This document shows positions 23,420-35,030 of a stretch of 64,000 bases of DNA, one piece after another; the first letter of the stretch is position 1, and each line of letters starts with the position of its first letter. This DNA comes from Siphonodentalium dalli (Eukaryota > Mollusca > Scaphopoda > Gadilida > Siphonodentaliidae): contig CP136069.1 of the NCBI GenBank assembly GCA_032622095.1, positions 14,740,450 to 14,804,449 on the forward strand, read 5' to 3'. The notes under the pieces are model-generated. The model did not search any database and was not told the origin of the DNA. It worked only from the letters and a program-made list of their open reading frames with translations. Both the position numbers and the translations under genes were made by a program.

Positions 23420-24960
23420 AGCCTGATCGAGCTAAAATAGACCGATCGGTCTTTCTGACACAGTGCTCACTGTTGTAAGAGAGGGAACTCTAAATTTCTT
23501 GACAATTTGAATCTGTTTGTTTGAATATATGTAGACATGTATGTTTATTTTGAATATTCTCAGTAAATAATAATTTTGGATCTTGCAAAAGAAATCAGAA
23601 TTAATTTTATTTACGTATTGGTTGAGAGATAACAATAAAACAGTTTAGAGTGACTCCCCTTATACCAGATACAGGCTGGCTGTGAAAGACCGATCGGTTA
23701 TTTTAGTCCATTATAGATCGGTAATTGGTTCACCCAGACCTGTTTATAAAGATATATGACTGATAATGGTTATACAGTTCAATCCCATTAGTGCCCACAT
23801 ATAACAATATAATTCAATCATTGCGATTAATCGCAAAACTTTGTGATAAATCACCAAGTAAGGTAGTTGGCGATTTATCAGAAATATGTTTTCGATTTAT
23901 CGCAAAGTTGTTTTAACTATGAATGTTCTCAGTAAATAATTATATATGGTGTCTTGATAAAAAAAATCTGAATTAATTTTGTTTTGTTTTTGAAGTATTG
24001 GTTGGTCGATAATAATAGAACCGTTTAGAGTGACTCCCCTTATCCCAGATACATGCTGTCTGTAAAAGAACGATTGGTCTATTTTAATCTGATCGGGCTA
24101 TTGTGATAAATCTCAAACATCTTTGCGATAAATCGCAAAGTATAATCACCAAGTAGTTAATTGAGAGTTATCATAAAGATGTTTGAAATTTATCGCAACG
24201 GTTTTGGGAGTTATCGTAAAGGTCTTTGTGATTTTTCGCAAAGTTGTTTTGTGATTTATCGCAAAGTTGTTTTAATTTTGAATATTCTCAGTAAATAATC
24301 TCCAAAAGAGATCAGAACTAATGTTTGTTTTAATTATTGGTTTGCCCCCTTGCATGTTGGCTGTGAAAGACAGATCAGTCTATTTTAGCCCGACCGTGCT
24401 ATTATAGATCGGTTTGTGGTTCATCCAGACCTGTTTAAGATGTCTGAATTATTATGTGTATACGATTCAAGCCCATTAGTGCCAACATATAACAATATAT
24501 CTGCAATAAATCACAAACTTTTGTGATAAATCTCAAACATATTTACGATAAATCGTAAAGTATGATCACCAAGTAGTTTGAGAGTTATCGTAAATATGCT
24601 TGAGATTTATCGCAAAGGTTTGAGAGTTATCGCAAAGGTCTGCGAGTTATCGCAAAGGTGTTTGTGATTTTTCACAAAGCCGTTGTATGATTTATCGCAA
24701 AGATTGCCCCCCCCCTCATCACACATGCATTCTGGCTGTGAATGAACGATCGTATATTTTAGCCTGATCGTGCTATTATAAAGCGATTATATATATATAA
24801 TTTAGAACGGTTAAAGCCCTGTATTAATTGCAAATTGATTTGATTAATTGCAAACCATTGTTATAAATAGAAAACCTTTGCACTAAATCGCATATATTTA
24901 TTGTATAGAAGTTTGCGATCCGCAATGGTTTGCAATTTATCGCAAAGTAGTTTTTTTAAT
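23420..24960. repeat. ~370-420-bp degenerate tandem repeat with GCGATAAATCGC palindromes
   Basis: About four units start near 23550, 23920, 24275 and 24690. Each has TTCTCAGTAAATAAT, a GGCTGTGAAAGA-type box, a CGATCGG/TATTTTAG box and then a cluster of CTTTGCGATAAATCGCAAAG-like near-palindromes (for example exactly 24121-24140). 23420-23460 carries the same CGATCGG box inverted. It lies inside the 21.3-25.4 kb element. No open frame runs through it. Confidence 0.8.
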
Positions 24961-25138
24961 ATTATTACACACAAATTAAGAAATACTGTCTATTATTTTA
25001 GACATTCAGACACATTTTACTCCACATGCAGGGAACAGACCGGGGATATCCTGAAATCGAGGTATTAAACCTTGAAATAAGTACAAAAACACGATCAAGG
25101 TTCTATACTAATAACAGTCATGCTGATTAAACTTACCT

Positions 25139-25425
25139 TAGTCATTTTGACTCAAATAGAATTAGTCATTCATTACGACCCGATCCTGTCATGGTCATTT
25201 TGACTCAAATTATGGTAGTCATTGTGACCAATGTAATAGTAGTCAATATGACTCAATGTTAGTCATGTTGACTAAGCATATGCTGGTCATGTTGACTACT
25301 ACTGACCTAGTCATGATGACTAACTTTTCCAGATAGCCATTTTGACTAACAAAGGGTAGTCATCTCCAGGACAAGGTGTTGACTACCCTAAGTTGGTCAT
25401 ATTTACCAACCTATTTTTCTCAGTG
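25139..25425. repeat. Right subterminal array of AGTCANNNTGACT words
   Basis: At least ten copies of short dyads such as GTCATTTTGACT, GTCATGTTGACT, GTCAATATGACT and GTCATGATGACT lie in ~290 bp, at roughly 20-30-bp spacing. The left end has a shorter version (21350-21455). Subterminal arrays of this kind are common transposase-binding regions; that role here is inference. Confidence 0.8.
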
Positions 25426-25662
25426 TATAACGGAACTAACGTCGACAAATTCGCGAAAAGGTAAGGAATATTGCCCATCAAATCCTGGAATTAACCGTCG
25501 ATATGTCGCCGTCGCCGATTATGTTTGGCGCCAATGGAGCGAACATCCCCAAAACGCACGTGTGGTGTCGAATTGGGATGATGTTAGTGGCCTGCGCGGT
25601 GCTTGTGTCTCACGAAAATCCATGTACGCCATTCCATTCCTTGTGTGTACCTTAATTTTAAT

Positions 25663-26207
25663 GTACACTCAGGACGTGACGATATATGGGATTGGGTGTG
25701 CTTACTTCTAGTGGACGGGAACACTGTTGTGTGTTTCATGTAGAGACGCGGTGAAGATTTCATGTGCATGTTCTTAAGACTTGTCACGTTTATAGTAACG
25801 CGGCGATAGATGGTTGGAATATACTTACTGATATTGCAAGGCACAAAAATGCCGATCTATTTTATGTTGGCGACATTTCTGGTCATGTATGGCCACAGGG
25901 ACGCGGCGACAGGGGGTTGAGGTGCACTTATACTCATATTATCTGGGACACTGTCGGGTCTGTTTCAAAATCTAACGTGCATGCTCTCAACCTGGTCACA
26001 CGTAGGGACGTGGCGATATGGGGTTTGGTGTACATACTTATATTGCATGGGACGAAGTCGGTTATATTTTATAAATTAATGTGTATGTACCAAGGCATGT
26101 CACAGGGACATGTCAGGTAGGGTTGGTGTGGGTAATTATATTTCATGGGACACTGTCGGGTCTATTTGAAAAGCTCATGTGTATGTTTTCATGGCTGGTC
26201 TCTAACT
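25663..26207. repeat. ~107-bp tandem repeat, five units
   Basis: Units begin near 25663, 25787, 25895, 26002 and 26103. Each has a GGGACG.GGCGA-like start, a TACTTATAT/TACTCATAT box, GGGACACTGTCGGGT (or a variant) and a GTGTATGTTTT-like end. The open frames reading through it are by-products. Confidence 0.75.
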
Positions 26208-26360
26208 GCATGCCACTTGAACCGGACCGAAAATTCCAAGTGTCATTATCACCCCTCCCCTCGGGATGAAATCGTCCAACATATACAGAAAGTTTTAATT
26301 GTTTTAATTGGACAGTTTCGACCGGTTAACACCACACTTGGACGCTCTGCATATCACATT

Positions 26361-27440
26361 TGATGATAAGGGGCCCAGTTGGTGGCAGTCTAGATATATT
26401 ATTACGTCACCGAAGTACATTACCTACTTTCTCTGCAGTACCCCTGTTTGGAGTTAGTCTAGACATATTGTTGCATCATGGTCTATTTGTATACCGGTTG
26501 GGGCCTAATTTGCATAATTTTACGTCACTCGCTATGAACGGTGTATTATCTACATGTATATCACGTGATGATCTCGCTGAACGAGGGGTAGCTTGAATGT
26601 TAAAGAAACACTCGGTACTCATAAAGTGAATTTAAAGAGACACTCGACACTCACTGTGGATGAATGTTAAAGTGACACACGGCACGCTCTCGGTATGAGA
26701 ATGTTAAAGGGACACTCGGCACTCATAAAGTGAATTTAAAGGGTCATTCTTTTCTTTTTTCTAAAAAAAAAATGAAAAAAAACTCTAAAAACTCAAAAAA
26801 TTTCAAAAATTTCAAAAAAATTCTAAATTTTCAAATTTTTCAAAAATTAAAGAAAAAATGAAAAACTTAAACAAATTTCCTAAATTAAACAAATATGAAA
26901 AATTAAAAAACTTTAACTTTTTCTAAAATTGAAAAGTAATTGAAAATTAAATTAAAATTAACTGTCTTTTAATATATCTACCCCCTCCACTTCTAATGGT
27001 TCCACACTACGCCTGATGGGATATTGAGTGGTCTACCCACGTCTCCTAAACCATCGAATAAGATCCAGCCCATAAGAAAATCCGCCACCTGCAATGCCTG
27101 TCATTCGAATCTGACGCAATCCCTACTTATGGTTTAACGCCTGAGTCATTCGAATCTGACACAATCCCTCGGTGAAACCTACCGACTGACTCCCCGCCCA
27201 TAGGCTAAGCATTGTATGACATGCTTATTATTTCATCATATCATGGTTTATATTGGAATTATTTTCACAAAATTATATATATATAACAATTATATTGTCA
27301 ACCATCCTAAACTATTCTAAACCAAAAAATTTGAGTTGATAAACAAACCATCGCTTGATATATGTTTGGAGTAATGCGTCCATGTGTTTTCAAATGTTTG
27401 TACTGTATCACTCTAAATATATCTGTGTTTCGACCAGATA
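26361..27440 (+). repeat. Left arm of a ~1-kb inverted repeat
   Basis: This arm is inverted relative to 29712-30720. It starts TGATGATAAGGGGCCCAGTT and contains in order a GTCTAGA(C/T)ATATT box (twice), ATCACGTGATGA, a run of ATGTTAAAG/GACACTCGG words (26590-26740), an A-rich tract (26760-26960), a near-identical block at 26960-27110, two copies of a CATTCGAATCTGAC repeat, and a block ending GACCAGATACT near 27440. Together with the right arm it may be the terminal inverted repeat of a long element. The outer flanks show no clear target duplication. Confidence 0.85.
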
Positions 27441-29711
27441 CTTGTCTAAGTATTTTACACTTCATATGTATGACAAACCCTGTGAACATTGGCTGTTAAC
27501 TCCGCCTATGTACTCAAGTTTCTCACGCATCATTTCTACAAATATCTGTATGTGAATATAAACCCATAACAAGAACACATTATATTCATAATTTTTTCTT
27601 TGTTATCTTTTTGTATCCCTCCATTTTATCTACCACCTCATGTTTTCTTTCTTTTCCTTCGTTCTTCTTTTTCTTACAGCTTCTAATCCCTCATAATCTT
27701 CGAGTATCCACTTTCATCTCCAAGTTTCTGAAAAATTCCTGTTTAGTAGCACCTCCAGATATAGATTTTGAACGAGGCATCCATCTTGGATATTACTCTT
27801 TCTATGACTAAATCCGTTAGCACGCTCTACAGATGTCATATATGACTCTTCACATCTTGTTTTCCATAATTTATTCATTCCTAATCGCTCCATTGACTGT
27901 GACACATTAAATTACCCCCTATATTGGGAGTACATCCTTGATTATTAATATTTCCTCCTTCCATGGTGTGCATGTTCCTTGGGATATCTTTGCTAATGTG
28001 AAGCCACACCTATTATATATATATTCCACTTTAAAAGCCCGCGCAAAATATTACTCATATTATAGACTTTCCTTTGAAGACCTGTGTATGTCACAATGAT
28101 CCGTAAGATTGTTTCTAAGTGACACTGGCCAGTGAAACTGATACTACGAACATGAACTAGCCCACTTCACATCGTAACAATAATAAAAGGGATACTTCAT
28201 CTATATCAGCCTCAAAACGTGTTGGTACACATCTGTGTGGAAACTAAACCCATCACTCTTAGTCATCCGTCCATGATTGTATTATAATTTTCTCAGAAAC
28301 CACGGAATCCCTTTGGCTGAAATTTGGTCTCAACGAGGGATAATATATTATCCATGGAAGACAACAGTGTCCGTGTGGGGAGAAGCTTCGTATTGTTTCG
28401 CTGTCGCCATGATGTTTGTTTGGGTATAGGCATGGGGTGAGTGTGATTCTCATAATGGTTCTCATTGTTCTCACATATTTTTCTCGTGTGTTTGATGGTT
28501 CTCATATGTGGTTATCATATGGTATGAACTTGCCTTTACTGACTGAGGTCCTTTCGTGCACATGTAATCACTTCACTGATAACCATTATATGGTCAAATG
28601 CCTACACTATCAAACGCAATGTTGCAATAATGGGTTTTCTTACAATTTTGACTAAATTTTTGTTATATTATACGCATCAGTGATCCCTCTTAATAACGCT
28701 CTGTATATTTTCAAACGCGTCGCACTAAATGTGTTTGGAATAGCCATACAGGAAAGGAGGAACTGAGGTCCTGGGTATGTCGACTGAATATAGCAGTATA
28801 TATGTGGTCCAAACATGGACAGCGATGGGTTTATCGTGGCTTCTGGCCTACACATGACATATTAAAGTTATCCACATACATCGGCGCGCCTTTAATGGGT
28901 TATGAAGCGACATACGGGGTCGAGCCATGGCTTTCTCCAATGGTTTCTATTTGAACCCACATTAATAACTAATTAAAATCTTTCTCTCCTGGTTGTTTCA
29001 CGCCATAACCTTGATTTGGAAAGCTTGAAGGGCTAATTAAGCTTCAATTTAAATCCCGACATTTTCTTATTTGAAGAACGTATCGTCCACTAGTAATGAT
29101 GTGTTGTTATTTACTGCTGCATGGTCATATAGAATGCAATACACCACATTTTTGTCACATATCTTACAGGTGCACGTCACTTTTGCAAGATATCGAAATG
29201 ACCACGTATAGAGTGGAATGACATGTCGCGGATCAAATGTTTAATCAGTCCAGTATTTCGGCCATAAGGCAGTTTGATTTTGGTTGTAACATCGTTGTAT
29301 ATGACGGTTCATTTGTCATATGATACCTAATCGGTTGCACACGATACTGTCTATTGTATTTTATGTCTCATATCCTGTATATGAATTGCTCCATTGATGG
29401 TAGGAGTATGGCATTGGTGTCTTGTTCTTCGATGTATTCTAGTCATATTTTATTCATATTATTACTCTAAAATCTCCATTAAATGGAGAAAATAAAGAAC
29501 TCATCTTATGTAGACTAGTGTATAAATACTTACTTCATGCATTATTTTCATCAATTATATGTATTATAACTCCCATGAAGATAGTCTGTTATACAGAGGA
29601 AACAAAGCATGTACCAAGTGACAGTCTCCTGTCACGAAAGACCTACAATGTGGACACATTTTCTTATCAAAACGCTATATTATGTACAGGGTTATCAACC
29701 ATTATAAAGTA
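27441..29711. other. 2.3-kb spacer between the inverted arms, non-coding
   Basis: It contains a pyrimidine-rich stretch (27590-27700) and otherwise ordinary AT-rich sequence. The longest frames are under 90 codons with no recognised domain, so if the arms are transposon ends, this copy carries no visible transposase. Confidence 0.5.
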
Positions 29712-30720
29712 TCTGGTCGAAACACAGATATATTTAGAGTGATACAGTACAAACATTTGAAAACACATGGACGCATTACTCCAAATATATATCAAGCGAT
29801 GGTTTGTTTATCAACGCAAATTTTGTTGCTTAGAATAGTTTAGGATGGTTGACAATATAATTGTTATATATATATAATTTTGTGAAAATAATTCCAATAT
29901 AAACCACGATATGATGAAATAATAAGCATGTCATACAACGCTTAGCCAATGGGCGGGGAGTCAGCCGGTAGGTTTCACCGAGGGATTGCGTCAGATTTGA
30001 TTGACTCAGGCGTTGCACCAGAAGTAGGGATTGCGCCAGATTCGAATAACTCAGGCATTGCGCCAGAAGTAGAGATTGAGTCAGATTCGAATGACAGGCA
30101 TTGCAGGTGGCGGATTTTCTTATGGGCTGGATCTTATTCGATGGTTTAGGAGACGTGGGTAGACCACTCAATATCCCCTCAGGCGTAGTGTGGAACCATT
30201 AGAAGTGGGAGGGGGTAGATATATTAAAAGACAGTTAATTTAAATTTAATTTTCAATTATTTTTCAATTTTAGAAAAACTTTAAGTTTTTAAAGTTTTTC
30301 ATTTTTATTTTAAGTTAGGAAATTTTTTAAATTAAAAAAAAATATAGTTTTCAATGCGAGTGTCACTTTAACATTTGTCCACAGTGTGTGTCGTGTGTCA
30401 CTTTAACATTCATCCACAGTGAGTGCCAAGTCTCTTTACATTCACTTTATGATTATCGAGTGTCCATTTAACATTCAAGACTGAAGCTACCCCTCGTTCA
30501 GAGATGTCATCACGTGATATACATGTAGATAATACACCGTTCATAGTGAGTAACCTCTAAAATTATGCTAATTGATCCTAATTAGGGTATACCAATAGAC
30601 CATGACGTAACAATATGTCTAGACTAACCCCAAACAGGGATAATGCAGAGAAAGTAGGTCATGTGCTTCAGTAACGCAATAATATGTCTAGACTGCCACC
30701 AACTGGGCCCCTTGTCATCA
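29712..30720 (-). repeat. Right arm of the ~1-kb inverted repeat
   Basis: Inverted counterpart of 26361-27440, ending in CTTGTCATCA at 30720. The two arms are almost identical around 30110-30200. They differ mainly in the A/T-rich tract, which is about 100 bp shorter here, and in the number of 45-bp units (three at 29985-30100 against two on the left). Confidence 0.85.
29985..30105. repeat. 45-bp tandem repeat, ~2.7 units
   Basis: Units read GATTGCGTCAGATT...ACTCAGGC then TTGCACCAGAAGTAGG, with period 45 bp. This produces a 15-residue repeat in the minus-strand frame at 29830-30171, which I do not call as a gene. Confidence 0.8.
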
Positions 30721-30739
30721 TACATCTTCCATGCGATTA

Positions 30740-31470
30740 ATCTGATTGAGTGTTTAAAAAAAGCATGAACGCCATTGGCTAACTTGGATTTCTACATTTT
30801 ATTTCATTGAAACTGCAGCCGTTATTTATGAGCGAATTATTCGGAATATCATCTTTATATCGGAGCTATCGAATTTGAATGTTTTCGATCAAAAACGTTT
30901 CCACGGGGAGCCATCTTCGATTTTGTAACATTAATTCCTTTGGCGCTCTGAACAATCATATTCTTTCAGTAGATCGATTCTAAATTTAATATGCATGTTT
31001 GTGATTTCATCGATATGCGATTTGTTGAATAGTTCGGAATTCCGTTTGAAAGACATGGCTGCCATTGGCCATCTTGGATTGTTCACTTTGCATCAATAAA
31101 TAATATAGCACTCACAACAGCTTGCATCTTTTATCCAATCAGTCCCATATTTCATATGCATGGTCGAGATGAGATGAAATAGGGGTGAGAAAATTTTCCA
31201 GATATCGTTTTTAAAAACATGGCTTGCGACAACCGTTTCGGATTTCATATTTCAATCCATCCGCAACACCTGCAGTATCCCTCAGCATAATTCGTAAATA
31301 GCACACGCATTATCTTTATCACATCTAGACTGAAGTTATCGAATTTGAAAGATTTTCGATGAAATTAATGGCCGCCGACAGCCTTCATGGCTTTGTTGCA
31401 AATTAGTCATCTTTCATTTGATTCATCCAAATATCATATGCATGTGCGTGTAACTTAGCACAACCAGAGA
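30740..31470. repeat. Degenerate ~150-165-bp tandem family with GGCCATCTTGG-type boxes
   Basis: Four or five diverged units carry a C.TGGC..CCATTGGCCATCTTGG-like box, a TTCATATGCATG-like box and an ATCGAATTTGAA...TTTTCGAT box. Looser matches occur near 57120, 57490 and 57645. Confidence 0.55.
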
Positions 31471-32259
31471 GGAAGTCAAGACACCTTCAAGAAAACATAC
31501 AGTTCCATTTTAAATATGTCTTTTCGTGTTAACAAAATGTTGTCAACCAACTTATCATCCATGTTTATCTCACAGTTAACACTAAATAACCCAACAGAAA
31601 TTGAATACCATAATTATATTCTAATTAACATAATACTAAAGTTTTCCGGTGTTGGCAACGATATAAGTGCTCCGCCCTTTTGTGTCACTGCGCATGCCAG
31701 TGAGTGATAAATATATTAAATTTATTATACTTTCCAAATATACGTGATTAAATCTTGTAAACTAAATAGTTCATGGGCGATCTGATGCAGGCATCTTTTT
31801 TTGTCTTGCACGAACTAGTGGTGGCACCAGACTAATCCACATGGATTATCCCGTAGCAGCTAAGGTTATGCATACAAAGGCGATTTAGCAACGATTATAT
31901 TATTTTTAGAACTGGGAACAAGTAACGGAATTCATGGAGCTCATTATTCAGATAGTGGTATATCAGGAGGCTATGTGTTCTTTAATTATTCGAACGGCTA
32001 CCGATAGTCAATTTTGACGAAAGTAGTGTAAACAGCGCCATCTACCATCAGCTTGATCATCACCCTTGTCGTCACGTTCCTACATGTACCCCAAAACAAA
32101 ATATTACCCCACCAAATAATACATAATCGTGAAATAATATTATTGAGGTGGGGTAATTTATTGGTTTTTGGGACATGGCAACGTCCCTGTAATCATTGGT
32201 CGTTTGTGAGGGAGGGACTAAAGGTTCCAGGAACAATATTGACCTCAACCTAATACATA
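31471..32259. repeat. Spacer with dispersed repeat segments
   Basis: 31800-31900 resembles the 10.4-10.9 kb units (GTTATGCATACAAAGGCGAT, AGCAACGA). 31915-31945 matches 10985-11005. 32095-32255 is inverted relative to 20300-20410. The rest has no recognised feature. Confidence 0.6.
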
Positions 32260-32359
32260 CACAGTACGACACGATGTGTAAATGGGTTTGTTGATACGGC
32301 ACGAGTGCTGTCGCGAGTGCCGTATCGACAAACCCAGTTACACATCGTGTCGTTCTGTG
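32260..32359. repeat. Near-perfect 43-bp hairpin with a 14-nt loop
   Basis: Arms 32260-32302 and 32317-32359 pair at 40 of 43 positions (shared ACGACACGATGTGTAA and GATACGGCAC). The loop is GAGTGCTGTCGCGA. Its even arms and short loop suggest a recent inverted duplication, a foldback end or a cruciform-forming element. Confidence 0.9.
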
Positions 32360-32885
32360 TTTATTACACGCTTCGCGTCCTAGAATTCGTGCATTAAAAA
32401 TACAGACTTAGAAGGTTTATTTAGACACACGGAGGGCGTATTTTGTCATGTTTGATGATGCTTTAATTTTATAGTTCCGGTTTCATGTTGAGGCGAACGT
32501 CATGTACGTCATTTTGCGTCAACGAGATGCTTTTTCTGTCAACGAGTATTTGTAAATATGGAATAGCAATAACACTGTATACTTCTGGGAACAAGCTTGT
32601 AATAAATAACTAAATCGCACGACTACAGTACTACACTCTAAGAACAGTCAATAACCCTACGGTTCTTCACGCCTTCAAGAACCGATATTATGGGGATTTC
32701 GTTCTTCGCGCTCTCTAGAACCGAACATTGACTCGCGCGTTTTGAAGAACCAAATGAAGAACCAATTTTGTATAACATGAGTTGCGGTTCGTAATAAATG
32801 CGTGTCGCCCAAATGGAACAGAACTACGACCTCGTTTTGAGTTTTCAGAACCGCCATTTTCGATCGCAGATTTTTGTGAGAGGCG

Positions 32886-33005
32886 ATGGAACAAAATCCG
32901 ACAGAAACGACAAATGAACCGGCCATGTGGAGTGCTGGCGATGTGGAGCAATGGTTGATCGAGTGTCAGACTGCCAGTTGACAGCACGTGTTGCTACTTT
33001 TGAAG
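32886..33005 (+). pseudogene. First exon with the start of a SAM-like domain, 8-bp duplication
   Basis: From the ATG at 32886 the frame reads a short acidic leader and then MWSAGDVEQWLIECQ, which matches the start of a sterile alpha motif (W-S/T-x-x-D-V-x-x-W-L). After CAG the sequence repeats ACTGCCAG, an 8-bp insertion that brings a stop. Skipping it, the next codons read LTARVATFE, as expected for the second helix of a SAM domain, and stop at an AAG|GTGATT splice donor at 33005/33006. This suggests a former spliced gene carried inside or next to the repeat element. No following exon was identified. The domain call rests on about 25 residues, so it is tentative. Confidence 0.45.
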
Positions 33006-34195
33006 GTGATTATATTAGTTATCATAATTTATATTTAGGATGTCGGATGTTTTGTAAAATAATCTCAGTTGAATTTAAATAAGACCTAATTAAAGTAAAC
33101 TTGAAAGCTTTCAGATTGTAGATCTATGTCACTTAATTTACGGTATTGACTATTATTACCACTTTAGAGGGCGTTCTCTACAGTTCCTCACGTCGCCAAG
33201 AACCGATATTATAGGGATTTGGTTCTTCGCGCTCTCTAGAACACTGACTCACACGTTTTGAAGAACCAAACGAAGAACCAAATTTCTGTGCTAAACTGAA
33301 CTTAAGTGAAACCAAAAATCAAGGCATAAACTTATCATCAAGCACTCTGACTGGCGTCAGAGCAGTAATTCATCGACATATCAGCACCGATAGTATTATC
33401 ATTCTGCTTAGGCCTCATCTGGGAAATATCTGTAGTCTCAAATTAACATTGATTTTAGTTACTTTTTTCCTTCTTTAGAAATTTCTATATCCCCTAATTT
33501 GCAGAATATAAAATGCATAATCAAAGTAACTAATGGGTGAATATCACCAACTTCAACTGGGGAACGTCAATGGGATCCTAGGTCTCCCATATCAGTTGAG
33601 GCTTAAGCTGAATAAAGTTCTGAGTGTGAATTTGGTTATGCTAGCCTGCTGGGCAGGATAGTGTCACTAAATTCATGATCTGGGGACCTCATTCTGCAAA
33701 TGATATACACAATATTGCGAGCTTGCTCGCCAGCGAATATACAGTCATTAACCCTTTCTGTACTAAATAATCATTGACGAGTACATGTATAATTTGATGA
33801 TTATTTTGTTGTCTGGATGTTAACTCAAATTATGATTATCCGATGACTTTCAAATTTACTATGTGGATTAATCACACGAAAATACATTGTCAAACAAAGC
33901 CACCTTATTTGGGAACTTGTGGCCTTTTATTAACCCTTCCTTGGCTGGAGCTTCCTAAAATTTTGCGAAAACCATGTGTGCCAATGCATGCTCTTATATA
34001 TATGTGTATGTGAGTCTCTCATATGAGATGCATATTAAGAGAATGCATGATCTTAACAATATTTACCATGACTATAAGCCAGTACATGCTCTGGTATATG
34101 CGAGGCTGCCTATTGGAGACTCGCATATATAAGAAAATTCCTATCACATGATCTTTAATTCTGCATCTTCTGTGCCGATTGCACCACATACAACA
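33006..34195. repeat. Spacer with a second GGTTCTTC block and degenerate hairpin units
   Basis: 33176-33292 repeats the left-end block of the 7.3-kb element (AAGAACCGATATTAT, GGTTCTTCGCGCTCTCTAGA, GTTTTGAAGAACCAA). 33633-33703 resembles one arm of the 38.4-kb foldback. 33985-34140 holds degenerate copies of the hairpin unit found at 34268. Confidence 0.65.
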
Positions 34196-34557
34196 ATCAT
34201 TCAATTGGGTCAAAATCAAACAAACACTTGAGCTATCTTAACCCTTTACCCAACAGAACGACCCTGTGCCAATGCATTCTCTTATATATGCGAGTCGACC
34301 ATAGGTCGCCTCGCATATATAAGAGAATGCATTGGCTTAACACATTAAAAAATATAAAATTGTTAAAGAATGTAAGAAAAAATGGTAAAAAGTGTTAAAA
34401 ACAGATTTTTTTTTAGGCCAAAGCATTCTCTTATATATGCGAGGCGACCTATGGTCGACTCGCATATATAAGAGAATGCATTGGCACAGGGTCGTTCTGT
34501 TGGGTAAAGGGTTAAGATAGCTCAAGTGTTTGTTTGATTTTGACCCAATTGAATGAT
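34196..34557. repeat. Nested palindrome: 141-bp inverted arms, each containing its own hairpin
   Basis: Arms 34196-34336 and 34417-34557 are inverted copies separated by 80 bp of A/T-rich sequence. Each arm ends inward in a 69-bp near-perfect palindrome (34268-34336 and 34417-34485) made of GCCAATGCATTCTCTTATA, TATGCGAG, a CGACC-ATA-GGTCG centre and the inverse. The short minus-strand frames here come from the repeat. Confidence 0.9.
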
Positions 34558-34611
34558 CCCAATGATGGAAGGGATATTGAAGCCACAGCGCGGTTTGTGC
34601 TCCATGATAGA

Positions 34612-34955
34612 AATAATATTATTAGCTTCAGATTTTTTCCCAAGTATCGAAATAGTTCGATATATATCTTAACTACCTTTCTACGAACATTTTGTAACCC
34701 AAAAAAGACGCAGTGAAGTAATGACAAATACAACTGTGAGTCTGTGAATACCGTGTTAGGGTCCCAAACACAAAACAGCCATTTACAAGAAATGGAACAA
34801 AAAAGAACGTTCCATGGTACTCTACTCCTGATATGGTAGCAATAAAGAGCGTTTATCTTACTTCTGGCGAAATTTGAAAATGGCTGAGAAATGGCTGTGA
34901 CTTTGGCAAAGTGTTTTTCAGAGCATATGAAGCCGGTGCATCAATAGTTTGTTTA
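34612..34955 (+). repeat. Dispersed ~320-bp repeat, direct copy at 50320-50645
   Basis: Shares GTATCGAAATAG, ACTACCTTTC/CCTACCTTTC, CAATAAAGAGCGTTTATC, AAAATGGCTGTGAC and AGCATATGAAGCC in the same order with 50320-50645. Part of it (the AATAAAGAGCGTTTAT word and flanks) also occurs in the MITE at 9306-9799. Confidence 0.8.
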
Positions 34956-35030
34956 CTTTCGACCTATCGTAGGAACAAATGTGCGTTTAAGGCCTGAGTC
35001 CTTTAATGAGATATTATTTTTTATTTGTAG

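Larger units (their letters stand above)
21334..25425. mobile_element. 4.1-kb non-autonomous TIR element, TA-flanked CACTGAGAAAAATA ends
   Basis: The left end CACTGAGAAAAATA starts at 21334 and its inverted copy ends at 25425. TA lies immediately outside both ends (21332-21333 and 25426-25427). Just inside, both ends have AATATGACCA and arrays of GTCA...TGAC words: ~120 bp on the left (to ~21455) and ~290 bp on the right (from ~25139). No transposase is seen; the 97-codon frame at 21973-22266 is unrecognised. TA target duplication is typical of Tc1/mariner-like transposons, but CACTG ends occur in several superfamilies, so class is left open. The unit could also be two independent insertions in opposite orientation. 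Confidence 0.75.

Noticed and set aside
29830-30171. 113-codon frame with a 15-residue repeat
   Set aside because: The 45-bp tandem repeat lies inside a long inverted arm and the frame is not kept in the opposite arm, so it is unlikely to be a gene.
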